This document shows positions 44,340 to 54,603 of a stretch of 64,000 bases of DNA, one piece after another. Position 1 is the stretch's first letter, and the number at the start of each line of letters is the position of its first letter. The DNA comes from Stachybotrys elegans (Eukaryota > Ascomycota > Sordariomycetes > Hypocreales > Stachybotryaceae): assembly GCA_020746835.1 (NCBI GenBank), contig JAGPNK010000038.1:87395-151394 (forward strand). Reading direction: 5' to 3'. The notes below the pieces were generated by a model. The model saw nothing but the letters and a program-made list of their open reading frames with translations, was not told where the DNA came from and ran no database searches. The translations under genes were made by a program, and so were the position numbers.

Positions 44340-45040
44340 CTAGTCCTAGGACAAATATGAGCTAGCTCTAAAGTCGTTTATTGCTTTTAGCTTTCCGCAT
44401 GTCCTAGGACAAAATATGAGCTAGCTCTAAAGTTGTGGAAGCAGAAACTTAGAGCTAGCTCAAATATAGCCCCTAGGACAGCTCTAGCGAGTCCTAGAAC
44501 AAGAGCTGGTTCTGGGACGAGAGTGGGTGTTAGGACAAGAGCTGGTTCTGGGACGAGAGCTGGTTCTGGGACAAGAGCCGGTTTTGGGACGAGAGTGGGT
44601 TCTAGGACGAGAGTGGGTTCTGGGACAAGAGCTGGTTCTGGGACAAGAGCTGGTTCTGGGACAAGAGCCGGTTTTGGGACGAGAGTGGGTTCTAGGACAA
44701 GAGCTGGTTCTGGGACGAGAGTGGGTTCTGGGACAAGAGCCAGTTCTGGGACAACATATGAGCTAGCTCTAAGGGGACTACATTTGAGCTAGCTCTAAGT
44801 TTCTGCACCCACAACTTTAGAGCTAGCTCATATTTTGTCCCAAAACCGGCTCTTGTCCCAGAACCAGCTCTCGTCCCAGAACCAGCTCTTGTCCCAGAAC
44901 CCACTCTCGTCCTAGAACCCACTCTCGTCCCAAAACCGGCTCTCGTTCTAGGACTCGCTAGAGCTGTCCTAGGGGCTATATTTGAGCTAGCTCTAAGTTT
45001 CTGCTTTTATCATCCCACAACTTTAGAGCTAGCTCTAAGT
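44340..45040. repeat. Foldback element built on an 18-bp minisatellite
   Basis: Left arm: about fourteen copies of an 18-bp unit (AAGAGCTGGTTCTGGGAC and variants) at 44500-44754; right arm: about eight units in reverse complement at 44838-44950. Both arms are framed by the same flank (ACTTAGAGCTAGCTCAAATA, CCCCTAGGACAGCTC, GAGTCCTAG), so the whole is a large imperfect palindrome with its centre near 44790. Its frames code for monotonous Thr-Arg-Ala-Gly-Ser text on both strands, which is a repeat artefact and not a protein. Confidence 0.85.
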
Positions 45041-45591
45041 TCTAATCTTTAACCCCACTATCCTACTATTTTTGGTTCTAGGACTGACAAATACTTAGGA
45101 AGTTAGAGATAGCTCGGTTGCATCCTAGGACCTAGCCTGAGGATCAATAATCATGCCATGGCTCTGTGATAGACTATCTATTACACCTATTTTACACACC
45201 TACAGATGAACGACTTTCTCAAGTAGCCAATCCTGAAACTTCTGTATGTGTCCTTGTGGTGGACTCTCGATATTGCCGCCTTAGTGATAATCGTGAAATG
45301 GCGTGAGTCTAGGTGTTGCAATTAACGCGTATCCTAAACCTGGTGGCTTATGCTGCCAGCAGGCCGCCACCATATTATTTTGGGCATATGGAGGACGATA
45401 TTGTTTTATTACTTCTGTAGGCTTGTAAATTGATTTTTTTTCCCTATGATAGAAAGCTCTTCAACTGATACATCTTGTACATTGAGACCAAAAACTAGAC
45501 TGCATGCCTTAATCACTTGAGGTTTCTTGAGCCCTAGCATGCACGTAGACAGATCATCTCCAGCTTACTTCCCATTGCCCTAGGAAACCGA
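45041..45591. other. Intergenic stretch
   Basis: No open frame or element recognised between the foldback repeat and the 3' end of the DUF3723-type gene. Confidence 0.5.
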
Positions 45592-47260
45592 CTAGACGTT
45601 CGTGTTTCTTTTCAGATGGCATACAGCTTCTTCAAGACGCGAATTGACGTCCAGGTCATCATTCGGCAACAATATAATGGCATATAGCCCTGATAAGCAC
45701 GCCGAGTCGAATACTGCGCCTGGGGTCATCAGAGGTTCGCGCTCCGTTGAATATGGTATAAAGCCGTCGTCCTTATACTGCTCTGCTGTACTTTCCACGA
45801 CTGAACGGTCAACGGCTACTCTGCGGTCGATCTGCAAGCTACCTTGTCTGAAGGTATAGAACGATATTGTGGCAGGATGAGGCTCGGGAAGCTGGGCTTC
45901 GAGATATTGGCTGGTTATATGCCTAGCTTCGCCCCTTTCTTCTGTCGTCAAGATCTCAGTTGCAGCTGCATTTTGCATGTGTGTATCTCCTGCATCCTCA
46001 GAACTGCCTTTCCGCGATGCCGCTTTCATGTCCGTTAGCATAGATGGAGTGAGGTCGAACTGCTTTATGTTTCTGCCAAAGAATGCAAAGTACATTGCCC
46101 TTAGCACGAAGAAAGAAGTGAATTCCTCTGTCTGTGCATGAAGGTTATGTATGAACAGCAATTCCCTGTCTTTTTCGTATGTATTATCATAGGGGATGCC
46201 GCTGCGTCTCCTCGGGTTTGGAGTGCTGCAAAAGGAGGGGATATGGTCCTGCCGCTGGATACATATACTTTCACTATTTGACTGCTCACTACCTGGCGCC
46301 ACGAAGCCAAGACGGTTGGCGAGGCCAGAAAACTCGCTCAGGACGTCAACTTCTGCTTCTTGGAGCTCACATTTCGCCAGAAGTTGTTTACCATTACTTT
46401 GTCGAGGCCATGCCATTGACTTCCAATTCCTCATGACATACAGCCATAGCTGGCGTTGCGCCAGATCAAAGCGAGCATCTGCAGGAACGGATAATTGATA
46501 GAACACTCCGCTTGATACCTCGACTGGCATGGTGCCACCACCTTCAGTCGCTGAAAACGAGCCTTTCAAGATGGAGTCTACAGTAGGAGGCGGCACCCTG
46601 TCGTAGGGTTTGTTACCTGGCGGGCGCTTCCTCTTTGGAAATTTAATAACGTGACGAATGCTGGGCGCGATGGTGTCGATAAAATGCAAATCTTTTAGGA
46701 GTGTAAACAGACTTAGAACGGGATGGTCAATCGAGAGCAGCGAATTCCACAATTCATGCCGTTGCGCTTGGGTGAGAGCGGTGAATATCTGGCCTGCCTG
46801 TAATTTCTCGAAGATTTCTCTTTTATCATCCTGGCAGTATTTGGGGCATTTCCCCTCTATTGCAGTGACAGAAATAGAGTCTGTTTGTGTTCTTGCGTCC
46901 TCCTGCGGTATGAGTTTGGTCCAGTCTGCTGATACTTGGGAGTTATAATGAATAACCTGCTATGGAAAGTCAATACCATATTCGTCGTGGACTGTTTATC
47001 TCTACCTCGGCATATCTTGAGTATTTATGCCATTGACTGACGCTCCAGCCACCCCGTAGACCTTTTATCGTAAGCGGTTCGTCGAATGACTTGGCAAGTG
47101 CTTCGTGGTCAAGAAGCGCATTCACACATCGGAGAGCATGTTTAGACGAAAGCTGAGATATATACTGGCTTTCGGAATGTCGATCCTTCTTTAAGCGGGA
47201 TTCTCGTATCTTACAATAAATTTCTACATCCGAGGTGGACTCCAATTTCCTCTTGCTCAT
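45592..47260 (-). CDS. DUF3723-type fungal protein, 539 residues
   Basis: Two exons (47260-47006, 46956-45592; 49-bp intron GTAGAG...GCAG) join in phase. The order of conserved blocks fits DUF3723: YISQLSSKHALRCVNALLD, IEGKCPKYCQDDKREIFEK, QAGQIFTALTQAQRHELW, HPVLSLFTLLKDLHFI, then RQLWLYVMRNWKSM and LANRLGFVAPGSE. The biochemical role of the family is unknown; it is known as an accessory family in fungal giant transposons (Starships). The start MSKRKLESTSD lies only 14 bp inside the boundary of unit I, so most of the promoter is replaced by transposon DNA and a longer original N-terminus cannot be excluded. Length is below that of many family members. Confidence 0.7.
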
Positions 47261-47274
47261 CGTAAATGAAGATA

Positions 47275-47493
47275 CAATGAATTTCATGTTTAGCTTCCAT
47301 ATTTTAGCTTTATTATATTTTGAGGACAAGTCACTCTCTGGTCTAGTCACAGTGTGCAAAATAGTGGGCCAAAGTACCGAACTTAACAGGAGCCATTTTT
47401 GGTCCCCCCGTAAGTGGGTCTCATATTGACCAGTGCCCAAAACTGGACCCTAGTACCGGTATCTCCATTCCCCTCCATCTTCGGTTCCTTCAT
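47275..47493. repeat. Left terminal inverted repeat of unit I
   Basis: Matches the transposase end of element C (GTCACTCTCTGGTCTAGTCA, CACAGTGTGCAAAATAGTGG, CCATTTTTGGTCCC) and, inverted, 52891-53045. A remnant of a transposase start follows to about 47573. Confidence 0.8.
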
Positions 47494-47573
47494 CCTCACC
47501 ACCCACGATAGGCCAGAACACGCCCAATTCCCCAATATGGCTCCTCCATTGACCCGATCCCAGTATAACCAGA

Positions 47574-48044
47574 TAGGTAATCAAGCATAATAAGGCCGGC
47601 GGAGGGCGCTTAAGTGGGCGGCCACGGCCGTGGCGATCACTTAGAAGGTAGGTGTACAGTCCAAACGGTTGGCTTCACAGTTAAACAAAGCTCGACGAAG
47701 GCATACGGCCCGGATAAGTTTACAACAGCGCGCTGGTTATCAGATTCAAAGAGGATCTTTGAAGGTAGGACAAGGTCAGGACACTGTAATGGAGGCACGC
47801 AACTACATTAAAGAAAAGAGGCAGAGAGTGGCGTAGCGGAGCCTGGCAAGGAGGGCCAACTTTACAAATTTTGAAAGTGAAGTTTCTCGAATATTCCACA
47901 TCTACTAGAAGGCAAACCTCTAATAGTATATTAATGTGCTCCCTTGAAACCTCCTCTGCAAAGCTAATAAAATAATAATTGTGATAAAAATTAGAAAAGT
48001 CCTTCCATCCTACCCTTAGCTCCCCATATCAGGTGCTTAATCAC
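47574..48044. other. Spacer inside unit I
   Basis: Between the transposase-start remnant and the stop of the NLR gene no open frame of note; composition becomes AT-richer toward 47930-48000. Confidence 0.45.
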
Positions 48045-51000
48045 CTAAGAGAACGGCACATTTAGGGACATCCTCATAACCACCATGCGTCCCGTCGAAC
48101 GGCCGACGGCAATTGCTGACCCATCTTTCGAAATGTCTGATTGTCCAGGTCGGAAATCAGGTGGGAGCCATATTGCCCCCCGACCACACCATGTGACCCA
48201 AGAACCGTCGCCACTTAGATTCCACGCCAGCCTCATCCCGTTAGATGCTGATTGTTGATCCAAAGGTAATTGGTCATCGGATTGGATCTCAACGTCAAGG
48301 TCGATGCTGCCGGCATTGGTTTGAAGCTGCAGGCCGAAATCGCTCGAGCGTTCAAATCGAAGACGGTCCACGGTGAGGCCCATAGGCACAGTACGGACCT
48401 CCTTGCCCGACCTGGCATCCCATATCCTGATGGTATCATCGTATGAGCCCGATGCGATGCGGCTGCCATCAAGCGAAAACGCTACTGAGCTAACCCAACT
48501 GCTATGGCCCTCGAGCTTGCGGACCTCCTTGCCCGACTTGGCATCCCATATCCTGACGGTACGGTCGTATGAGCCCGATGCGATGCGGCTGCCATCAGGC
48601 GAAAACGCTACTGAGTTAACCGAACCGCTATGGCCCTCGAGCTTGCGGACCTCCTTGCCTGACTTGGCATCCCATATCCTGACGGTATCATCGTATGAGC
48701 CCGATGCGATGCGGCTGCCATCAGACGAAAACGCTACTGAGTGAACCGAATTGCTATGGCCCTCGAGCTTGCGGACCTCCTTGCCCGACTTGGCATCCCA
48801 TATCCTGACGGTACGGTCGTATGAGCCCGATGCGATGCGGCTGCCATCAGACGAAAACGCTACTGAGTGAACCGAATCGCTATGGCCCTCGAGCTTGCGG
48901 ACCTCCTTGCCCGACTTGGCATCCCATATCCTGACGGTAGCGTCGAGCGAGCCCGATGCAATGCGGCTGCCATCAGGCGAAAACGCTACTGAGTTAACCG
49001 AACCGCTATGGCCCTCGAGCTTGCGGACCTCCTTGCCCGACTTGGCATCCCATATCTTGACGGTACCGTCGAGCGAGCCCGATGCGATGCGGCTACCATC
49101 AGGCGAAAACGCTACTGAGCTAACCCAACGGCTATGGCCCTCGAGCTTGCGGACCTCCTTGCCCGACTTGGCATCCCATATCCTGACGGTATTGTCGTGC
49201 GAGCCCGATGCGATGCGGCTGCCATCAGGCGAAAACGCTACTGAGCTAACCGAATCGCTATGGCCCTCAAACGTTTGCAGACATGGACTCCAATCTTTTT
49301 CGACCAGTGGCTTTGTTAAAATCCAACTAAGCTCTTCCTTAGCGAATAATCGGCGAATAATACTATTAACTGGAGTAAATAGTAACGCCGATATATATAT
49401 TTGTAGTGGGGCCAATTCGATAATCCAACGGTTATATAAAATAAACCGATATGCATCTTCAATAAGGTCAACGAAAGCGTCGCCCTTTGTAGTCTAAGCC
49501 TACAGTTAGTTACATGGTTTTCGTGCTATCAAGAATTGCAAATACCTACTATAAAATTATTTCTAAGCCTACTAAGAGAGAAAACTCCGTTCGTGACAGC
49601 GCCTAGGAGACTTAACGCTTCAAGCCAGTAGAGGAAGTGATGGTGGAAGAACGTGGCGATTAAGTTGCGCATGCCGGTGCTCTCCTTTGAAGGGGCTAGA
49701 TGCTGCTTGAGCGCGCTTACTAGCCGCGAACGCCGATTTCTCGGCAAATCGGTTTTGTCTACTTCACAAAAGTGGTCGATCCAGTATGCACAGGAGTATT
49801 CCACTCCAAGTAAAGGATTCAGACCAGGCGGACCCTTTACTTCATCGATGAGTGTCCCCGGATGCGATAGGCTATACATGTCTCGCCTTAGTGCGTTCGT
49901 CATCGCGGTCACTGACCTCTCAACGATACTGCGGTGCACAGCGCGCGTCCCGGAGGGGAAAATCTTAGCGACAGCGGCTTCACTGACCAGGTAGTCCTTG
50001 GCTGACTGATGAATGGGGTAAATATAACCCTCCACCAGGGTGAGAAACGAACCGCACATGTCTATCATCCTCTCCAGATCGGCCGTGTTATATTCAAGGC
50101 CAGACAGAATTTGGAGCTCGAGAAGGCGGAGGGGGCGGTGCGCTAGAGTTGCGATTGAAAGAATGACAAGGCATGAGTCCCGGTAAGCGCTTATGGAGAT
50201 GCCAATATTCTGCATCATCCTGTCGTAAAGTGGCGGAAGGCCCGACGGTACCTCATCGATAAGCCGAACAATGTCGTCGCTCAAAGCACTGTGGACCGAT
50301 CGTAATATTAGGTCGACCCATAAAAACGTACCGTCAGCCTTGTCCTGTAGTTTCTGCTGGACATTGCGTCGCTGAGCGGGGTTGGATTTGAGCGATGGTA
50401 TTTGGGACACCTTGTGATCGATGTAAACTTCAATCGCCCGTGACACGGCTTCCGAGTTCACCTCCAGGCTTAGCTTCTCTTCCGGATTATCGAGCTCGAT
50501 GTCAACGGTATTGCGGCTCGTAACGATCCACTTGACGCGGTTTTCCTGGCGGGATGTTTCTCTGATCAGGTCACGAAGCGCCAGCAGACCGTCTTCGCAT
50601 TCATCGAGAGCATCAACGGCTAGGTAGACGGTTTCTGACCTGGGGTGCTGAACCATCTGTCTGAAGACGTTGGAGAGCGCATCGAAGGCGTTGCCATTGT
50701 TGTTAGTGACGTCGAAGACCTCCTTGCCCATTCGGTCGTAGTCTTCCTTTAGGTACGATACGAGGCTGCTGTCCTGGACCAACAGGAGATACATAAGCCC
50801 TTTGAGGATAGCGACTACATTGTTTAAGCGGTCATCGGTATTCTGGCAGAAGAAAAACGATAAGAACAAGTCGGCGGTGGGTTGGTCGAGTTTAGCGTAA
50901 GGGCGAAGTTCCTTGGTGATGGCGACCATCAGCATCGTCTTGCCTTTGCCGGCACCGCCCTTGATCCAGAGCAGCTTAGTCCTGTCATGTCGCCACTGGC

Positions 51001-51679
51001 GGTAGCTGGGGTGGGAGAGAATCCAGCGAGATGAGGCTTCGTATAAACCGCCTTTCGTTCGTTCGATACGTAGCTTGTCGATAGTGGGATCTGTCCACCT
51101 CAGCTCCTTGAGCAAGGCATTTCGCTCAGCATCTGTTCCTCGTTAGAAAGACACTACTTTCTCCCGGTTTAATAGTAAGAAGATACCTCCCACCAACGAC
51201 AGTGGAATTGCCGATATCTCTCTCACCGCCTGTGTCAGCTTTTCAATCTCAACCTCTGTAGCCAATCCCATCATATGATCGCCCACCAAAAGCTGGATAT
51301 CGTCCAGTATACCCTTCATAAGCGATTCCACGGTGTTTCCTTTGCCCAAGGTGCGGGCGGCAAGCAGGTATCGCTGCGTTCTGGAAGCATCGGCCTCTGG
51401 GATGACCTTCCGAAATATATCCTCCAAACGTGTTGCCCTGTCCTTGCAGACATCCAGGACAGGCTTCCTCGCTGTGTAATATGCCTCGTCAGGGCTAGTG
51501 TCGTTCAGTTTTCGCAGAGCAGTTTGGAGCATGTCTTGTACAAGAGGGAGTCGCTTGGCAACATCGTGAAAGGCTCTAGGGAGGCCGGAGGCATCGGTGG
51601 CGGCGCCGTAGACCTTCACAGTCGCATCGACAATGGCGATGATGCCAGAGATGAGGCCGATAACTTCTACACCAGACAT
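48045..51679 (-). CDS. SesA-NACHT-WD40 NLR (cargo of unit I), 1174 residues
   Basis: Three exons join in phase: 51679-51187, 51132-49550, 49493-48045 (introns 54 and 56 bp with CTAAC-type branch points). N-terminal domain: MSGVEVIGLISGIIAIVDAT with LPRAFHDVAKRLPLVQDML and RYLLAARTLGKGN, the SesA/NACHT_N pattern. Then KGGLYEASSRWILSHPSYRQ, Walker A IKGGAGKGKTML (about 50935-50965), Walker B VYLAVDALDECED (about 50600-50640), winged-helix region, and seven 42-residue WD40 repeats (VRKLEGHS..V.SVAFS.DGSRIASGS.D.TVRIWDAKSGKE, 48390-49280), almost identical except at fixed positions. The C-terminus (DGSWVTWCGRGAIWLPPDFR) matches the tail of the other NWD gene. No lesion seen: probably functional in non-self recognition. 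Confidence 0.92.
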
Positions 51680-51782
51680 ATCTCCGGTTGGACGCGAAAG
51701 AAAGCCTGTTCAGGTGAATTTCGAAGTGGCCTTAGGCTGGCTGCGGGCATTTCTGGCGTACTTTGACAGCCTGCACCCCGCC

Positions 51783-52135
51783 TGTTACGACACAACCGTC
51801 AGCTGCAGATCACGTGGTTCATCACGTGATCTGCTTATCAACCGACCAATGAACGGCAGAGAAAAGGACGCATGTCGACGAGAGTCGATCAGCGTCGATC
51901 GACTGCCGTCGACCATACATTAGGATAACTATAGACTGGCGAGCACTCCGAGGCTCCTTTGAAGTACTCGCCAGCTATCAATACAACTTGGTTGCCCTGA
52001 CGCCTTTGGTATCAGCACATCACCTAACGTAACAACCCCACGTTGCTCGACGTACGCCCTTACCGCCTGTGTGACGTAAACCCCGACACGGCCCCTTGGA
52101 CCTTATCACCGATCACAGCCAACCCGATCGTTACA
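51783..52135 (+). repeat. Solo LTR (left), 353 bp
   Basis: Starts TGTTACGACAC and ends CGATCGTTACA. A 12-bp-arm hairpin (GCAGATCACGTG ... CACGTGATCTGC) lies near 51803-51832. Followed by ACGAC (52136-52140), preceded by CCGCC (51778-51782). Its 3' half matches the reverse complement of 52527-52720; the 5' halves differ, so the two LTRs belong to related subfamilies. It sits about 100 bp upstream of the NLR start. Confidence 0.7.
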
Positions 52136-52526
52136 ACGACCAGGCCCACAACTGGACCCTAGGACCGGTATCTTCATCTCCCCAAATCTACAGTTCCTTG
52201 TTAACTTTATATTATATAAGCCTATTATTATAAAGATTTTGTTCTTTTTCCTTTTTCCTTTTTTTTTTTTTTTTTTTTTGGAATTTTATATTTAATATAG
52301 GGTTCCAGTCTGCAAATGCTAGGGCAATAAGGTTCGCCTTATTTGGGCGGAAATATTCGTTACCTCCAAAGAGCGTTTCTTCCTGCAAGCAAGAATAGAC
52401 GAGAAAATATCTTAAATCGAAGACGACCTCATAGTACTTCTTTTACCAATGCTTGTCCCCAAGCAACTTGCTCCACACTTCTCGTCCATGGTTCGTCGGT
52501 CCGTACGGAGCTGAGGGCATTCGCGG

Positions 52527-52890
52527 TGCAACGATCGGGTCCTATCCTGGTACAGGGTAGGCGGATTGGTCTGATCGGTGACTGAGTCCAAAGGGCCGAG
52601 TCGGGGTTTATGCCACAGAAGCGGTTAGGGCGTACGTTGAGCAACGTGGGGTTGCTATGTTAGGTGATGTGCTGATACCAAAGGTGTCAGGGCAACCAAG
52701 TTGTATTGATAGCTGGCGAGGCGTGCCAACCACAGCCTTGTCACGTAGGTTTAATATAATACAAGGCTCACGGGGAACCGTGAGCCGGACCACTGATCCT
52801 CGTGAGCCCCGAACCAGACTCACGTTCCTTCGTGATCCCTTCATAATCACGTGACATTGCACGTGACCCCCATCTGTGGATGACGTGACA
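52527..52890 (-). repeat. Solo LTR (right, inverted), 364 bp
   Basis: On the minus strand it starts TGTCACGTCATCC and ends CGATCGTTGCA. Flanks on that strand: ACGAC before (52895-52891) and CCGCG after (52526-52522). Contains several GTGA/CACG-rich short palindromes (GCTCACGG...CCGTGAGC, about 52767-52785). Confidence 0.7.
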
Positions 52891-53045
52891 GTCGTCATGA
52901 GACATACTTGCAGGGGATCAAAAGTGGCGCCTGTTAGGTTTGGTACTTTGACCCACTATATTGCACACTGTGACTAGACCATAAAGTGACTTGCCCCAAA
53001 AATATTGTAAAGCTAAAATATGGAAGCTGAACCTGAATTTTATTG
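52891..53045. repeat. Right terminal inverted repeat of unit I (outer part)
   Basis: Reverse-complement partner of 47275-47429. Its inner continuation lies, inverted, at 52136-52195 because of an LTR-mediated rearrangement. Confidence 0.8.
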
Positions 53046-53241
53046 TATAGGTACAGGTACCGATACGCAGAACCTCAGACTTCTTATCCCCATGTAATAT
53101 CCTGGCGACTTGCGCGAAAAGTGGCGGCAGCCGCTAACGGCCACAGAGTCAGTATTTAAGCCACCACCTCGAACGCTTCTCATTAGCCTACAAATATATG
53201 TATCCACATCGCCAATCTGAGCGTTTGTACATGGAGCAGTC

Positions 53242-54521
53242 ATGGATAAGACGGGTCGTCCAACCACTCAAATATTCTTTAGCGGGGTACGTCCAAGCAG
53301 GGTTCGCACTAAAAGCCCAAAACACGAAAAGTTCAGGGACTCTGGATCGACAGGCTCCAAGCGTCTGAAACCCGTGATAGACGAAGCGCTCCAGCAGGCA
53401 AAGGTAGAAAGTGGTACTGTCAAGAAGCATACCAATAACAAGCTGCGCCGAAAGGATCACATAACGGACTTGGCCAATCGTGAGGAGCTTAACCCGGATG
53501 CAACTCTGTTTATCGATGGCAGCAACAAGAAACCTGTTACTATTTTCGCGGCCAACCCCGGGGATCCATGGAAGCATTATGAGTGGATATTGACGTACCA
53601 TGATCTTGGGGGTGATGTGGACCTGGCGCTTGTGAGAGCAAAGCCAGACGTATTGGTCAACATCAGGGTATTCACAACTCAAGAGGCGGAGCAAACACTC
53701 TCCCGCATACAACAACTTCCACACGACTTGTTTGTTGAGGCATATGATGCTTACGTTACAGAGGAATCTCTCTACGTGATATTTGAGGATATGCATATCA
53801 ACCTCTCCCGCATGATAAAGAGCACGGATTACCCTACGCCGCATCAAGTCGGCGCTATTATTGGCCAGGTGAGTTATCTTAGGAGTTTAGTCTACCTACT
53901 TCTCAGCTTACTGTTTAGATAATTGAAGGTATTGCCTATCTAGAAAATGAGGGCATGGAACACATTCATTTAGACTCAAGCTCTGTGCTGCTTACAGCTA
54001 TGGGCGTAGTCAAAATAGGTACGTATTGGCGGACAATGAGCAGCTAAAATTGACTTTGCTGTTTAGGGTATCAAGAATCCTGTAAGAACGCGACTCCAGG
54101 AAGCAAGTCCCGAGCTGTGGGCAAAATCAGGGATATACTCATGGAGTTGATCAATAAAGACAAAACGGCCACCGGCACACAGCAACCAGAATGGCTCTCT
54201 TGCTCGGAGGGCATCGACTTCCTTGCTGCAACTGTTACTGCTAAATCAGCCAATGAGCTTTTGAAGGTGCCACGCAATTCATCTCTCAGACAGCTCTATG
54301 TGCTAACAATGGTCAGCATCCATTTCTGGCTTCGTATGGGCGTCAAGGAGACGCTTGGCATCATTCCTGCCTTCGGAGACTTATTTATAGAGCAGCTGCA
54401 CAGTTTCGTAGGAGCTGCCAATATTCAAAACGGGCCTCGGAAAATATCGACAAACCATAATGCGCTATTTATGGCTCCCAAGGTTATATTTAGCTCCAAT
54501 AGCTTAGATGTCCTCGCATAA
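53242..54521 (+). CDS. Kinase-like protein lacking catalytic motifs (pseudokinase), 393 residues
   Basis: Three exons in phase: 53242-53868, 53919-54018, 54067-54521. The N-terminal 90 residues are basic and disordered (TKSPKHEKFRDSGSTGSKRL). Then a kinase-like fold: DVDLALVRAKPDVLVNIRVF (N-lobe strands without the expected catalytic Lys), a hinge-like ESLYVIFEDMHINLSRMI, and MEHIHLDSSSVLL..MGVVKIG, where HLD stands for HRD and the DFG motif is missing (VKIGYQESC). Such degenerate kinase domains are common in expanded fungal families and probably bind partners rather than phosphorylate. It lies directly upstream of the ferric-reductase-like gene on the same strand and just right of unit I. 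Confidence 0.65.
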
Positions 54522-54603
54522 ATGGCCTTATATTTTGACTTCCATACCTGCTTGATTGCTTTCCACCTTGTCATGTAAGATTCTAGAAGAATCCATCAGT
54601 TAC

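Larger units (their letters stand above)
47275..53045. mobile_element. Unit I: NLR gene enclosed by about 220-bp Tc1-type inverted repeats (5771 bp)
   Basis: Left end 47275 onward (CAATGAATTTCATGTTTAGC) and right end read inward from 53045 (CAATAAAATTCAGGTTCAGC) stay alignable for about 155 bp; the match then resumes for about 60 bp at 52136-52195, displaced by two LTRs. TA flanks both sides (47273-47274, 53046-53047). Both repeats correspond to the transposase-side end of elements A/C; the left one even runs into the first codons of a transposase (47538 onward: MAPPLTRSQYNQI, then broken). Inside is the SesA-NACHT-WD40 gene and no complete transposase. Confidence 0.65.

Noticed and set aside
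44433..44792. 119-residue plus-strand open frame of repeated Thr-Arg-Ala-Gly-Ser text
   Set aside because: Translation of the 18-bp minisatellite; similar frames appear on the other strand of the inverted arm, so it is a repeat artefact.
47275..47573. Reading the left end of unit I as an unrelated solo transposon fragment
   Set aside because: Possible, but the matching inverted end with TA at 53045 and the similar depth of both ends fit one element better.
48373..49497. Plus-strand open frames with repeated SLPDLASHIL text
   Set aside because: Antisense shadow of the seven WD40 repeats of the NLR in unit I.
53188..53847. 219-residue minus-strand open frame
   Set aside because: Overlaps the spliced kinase-like gene, which has recognisable motifs and matching exon phases; the minus frame has none.
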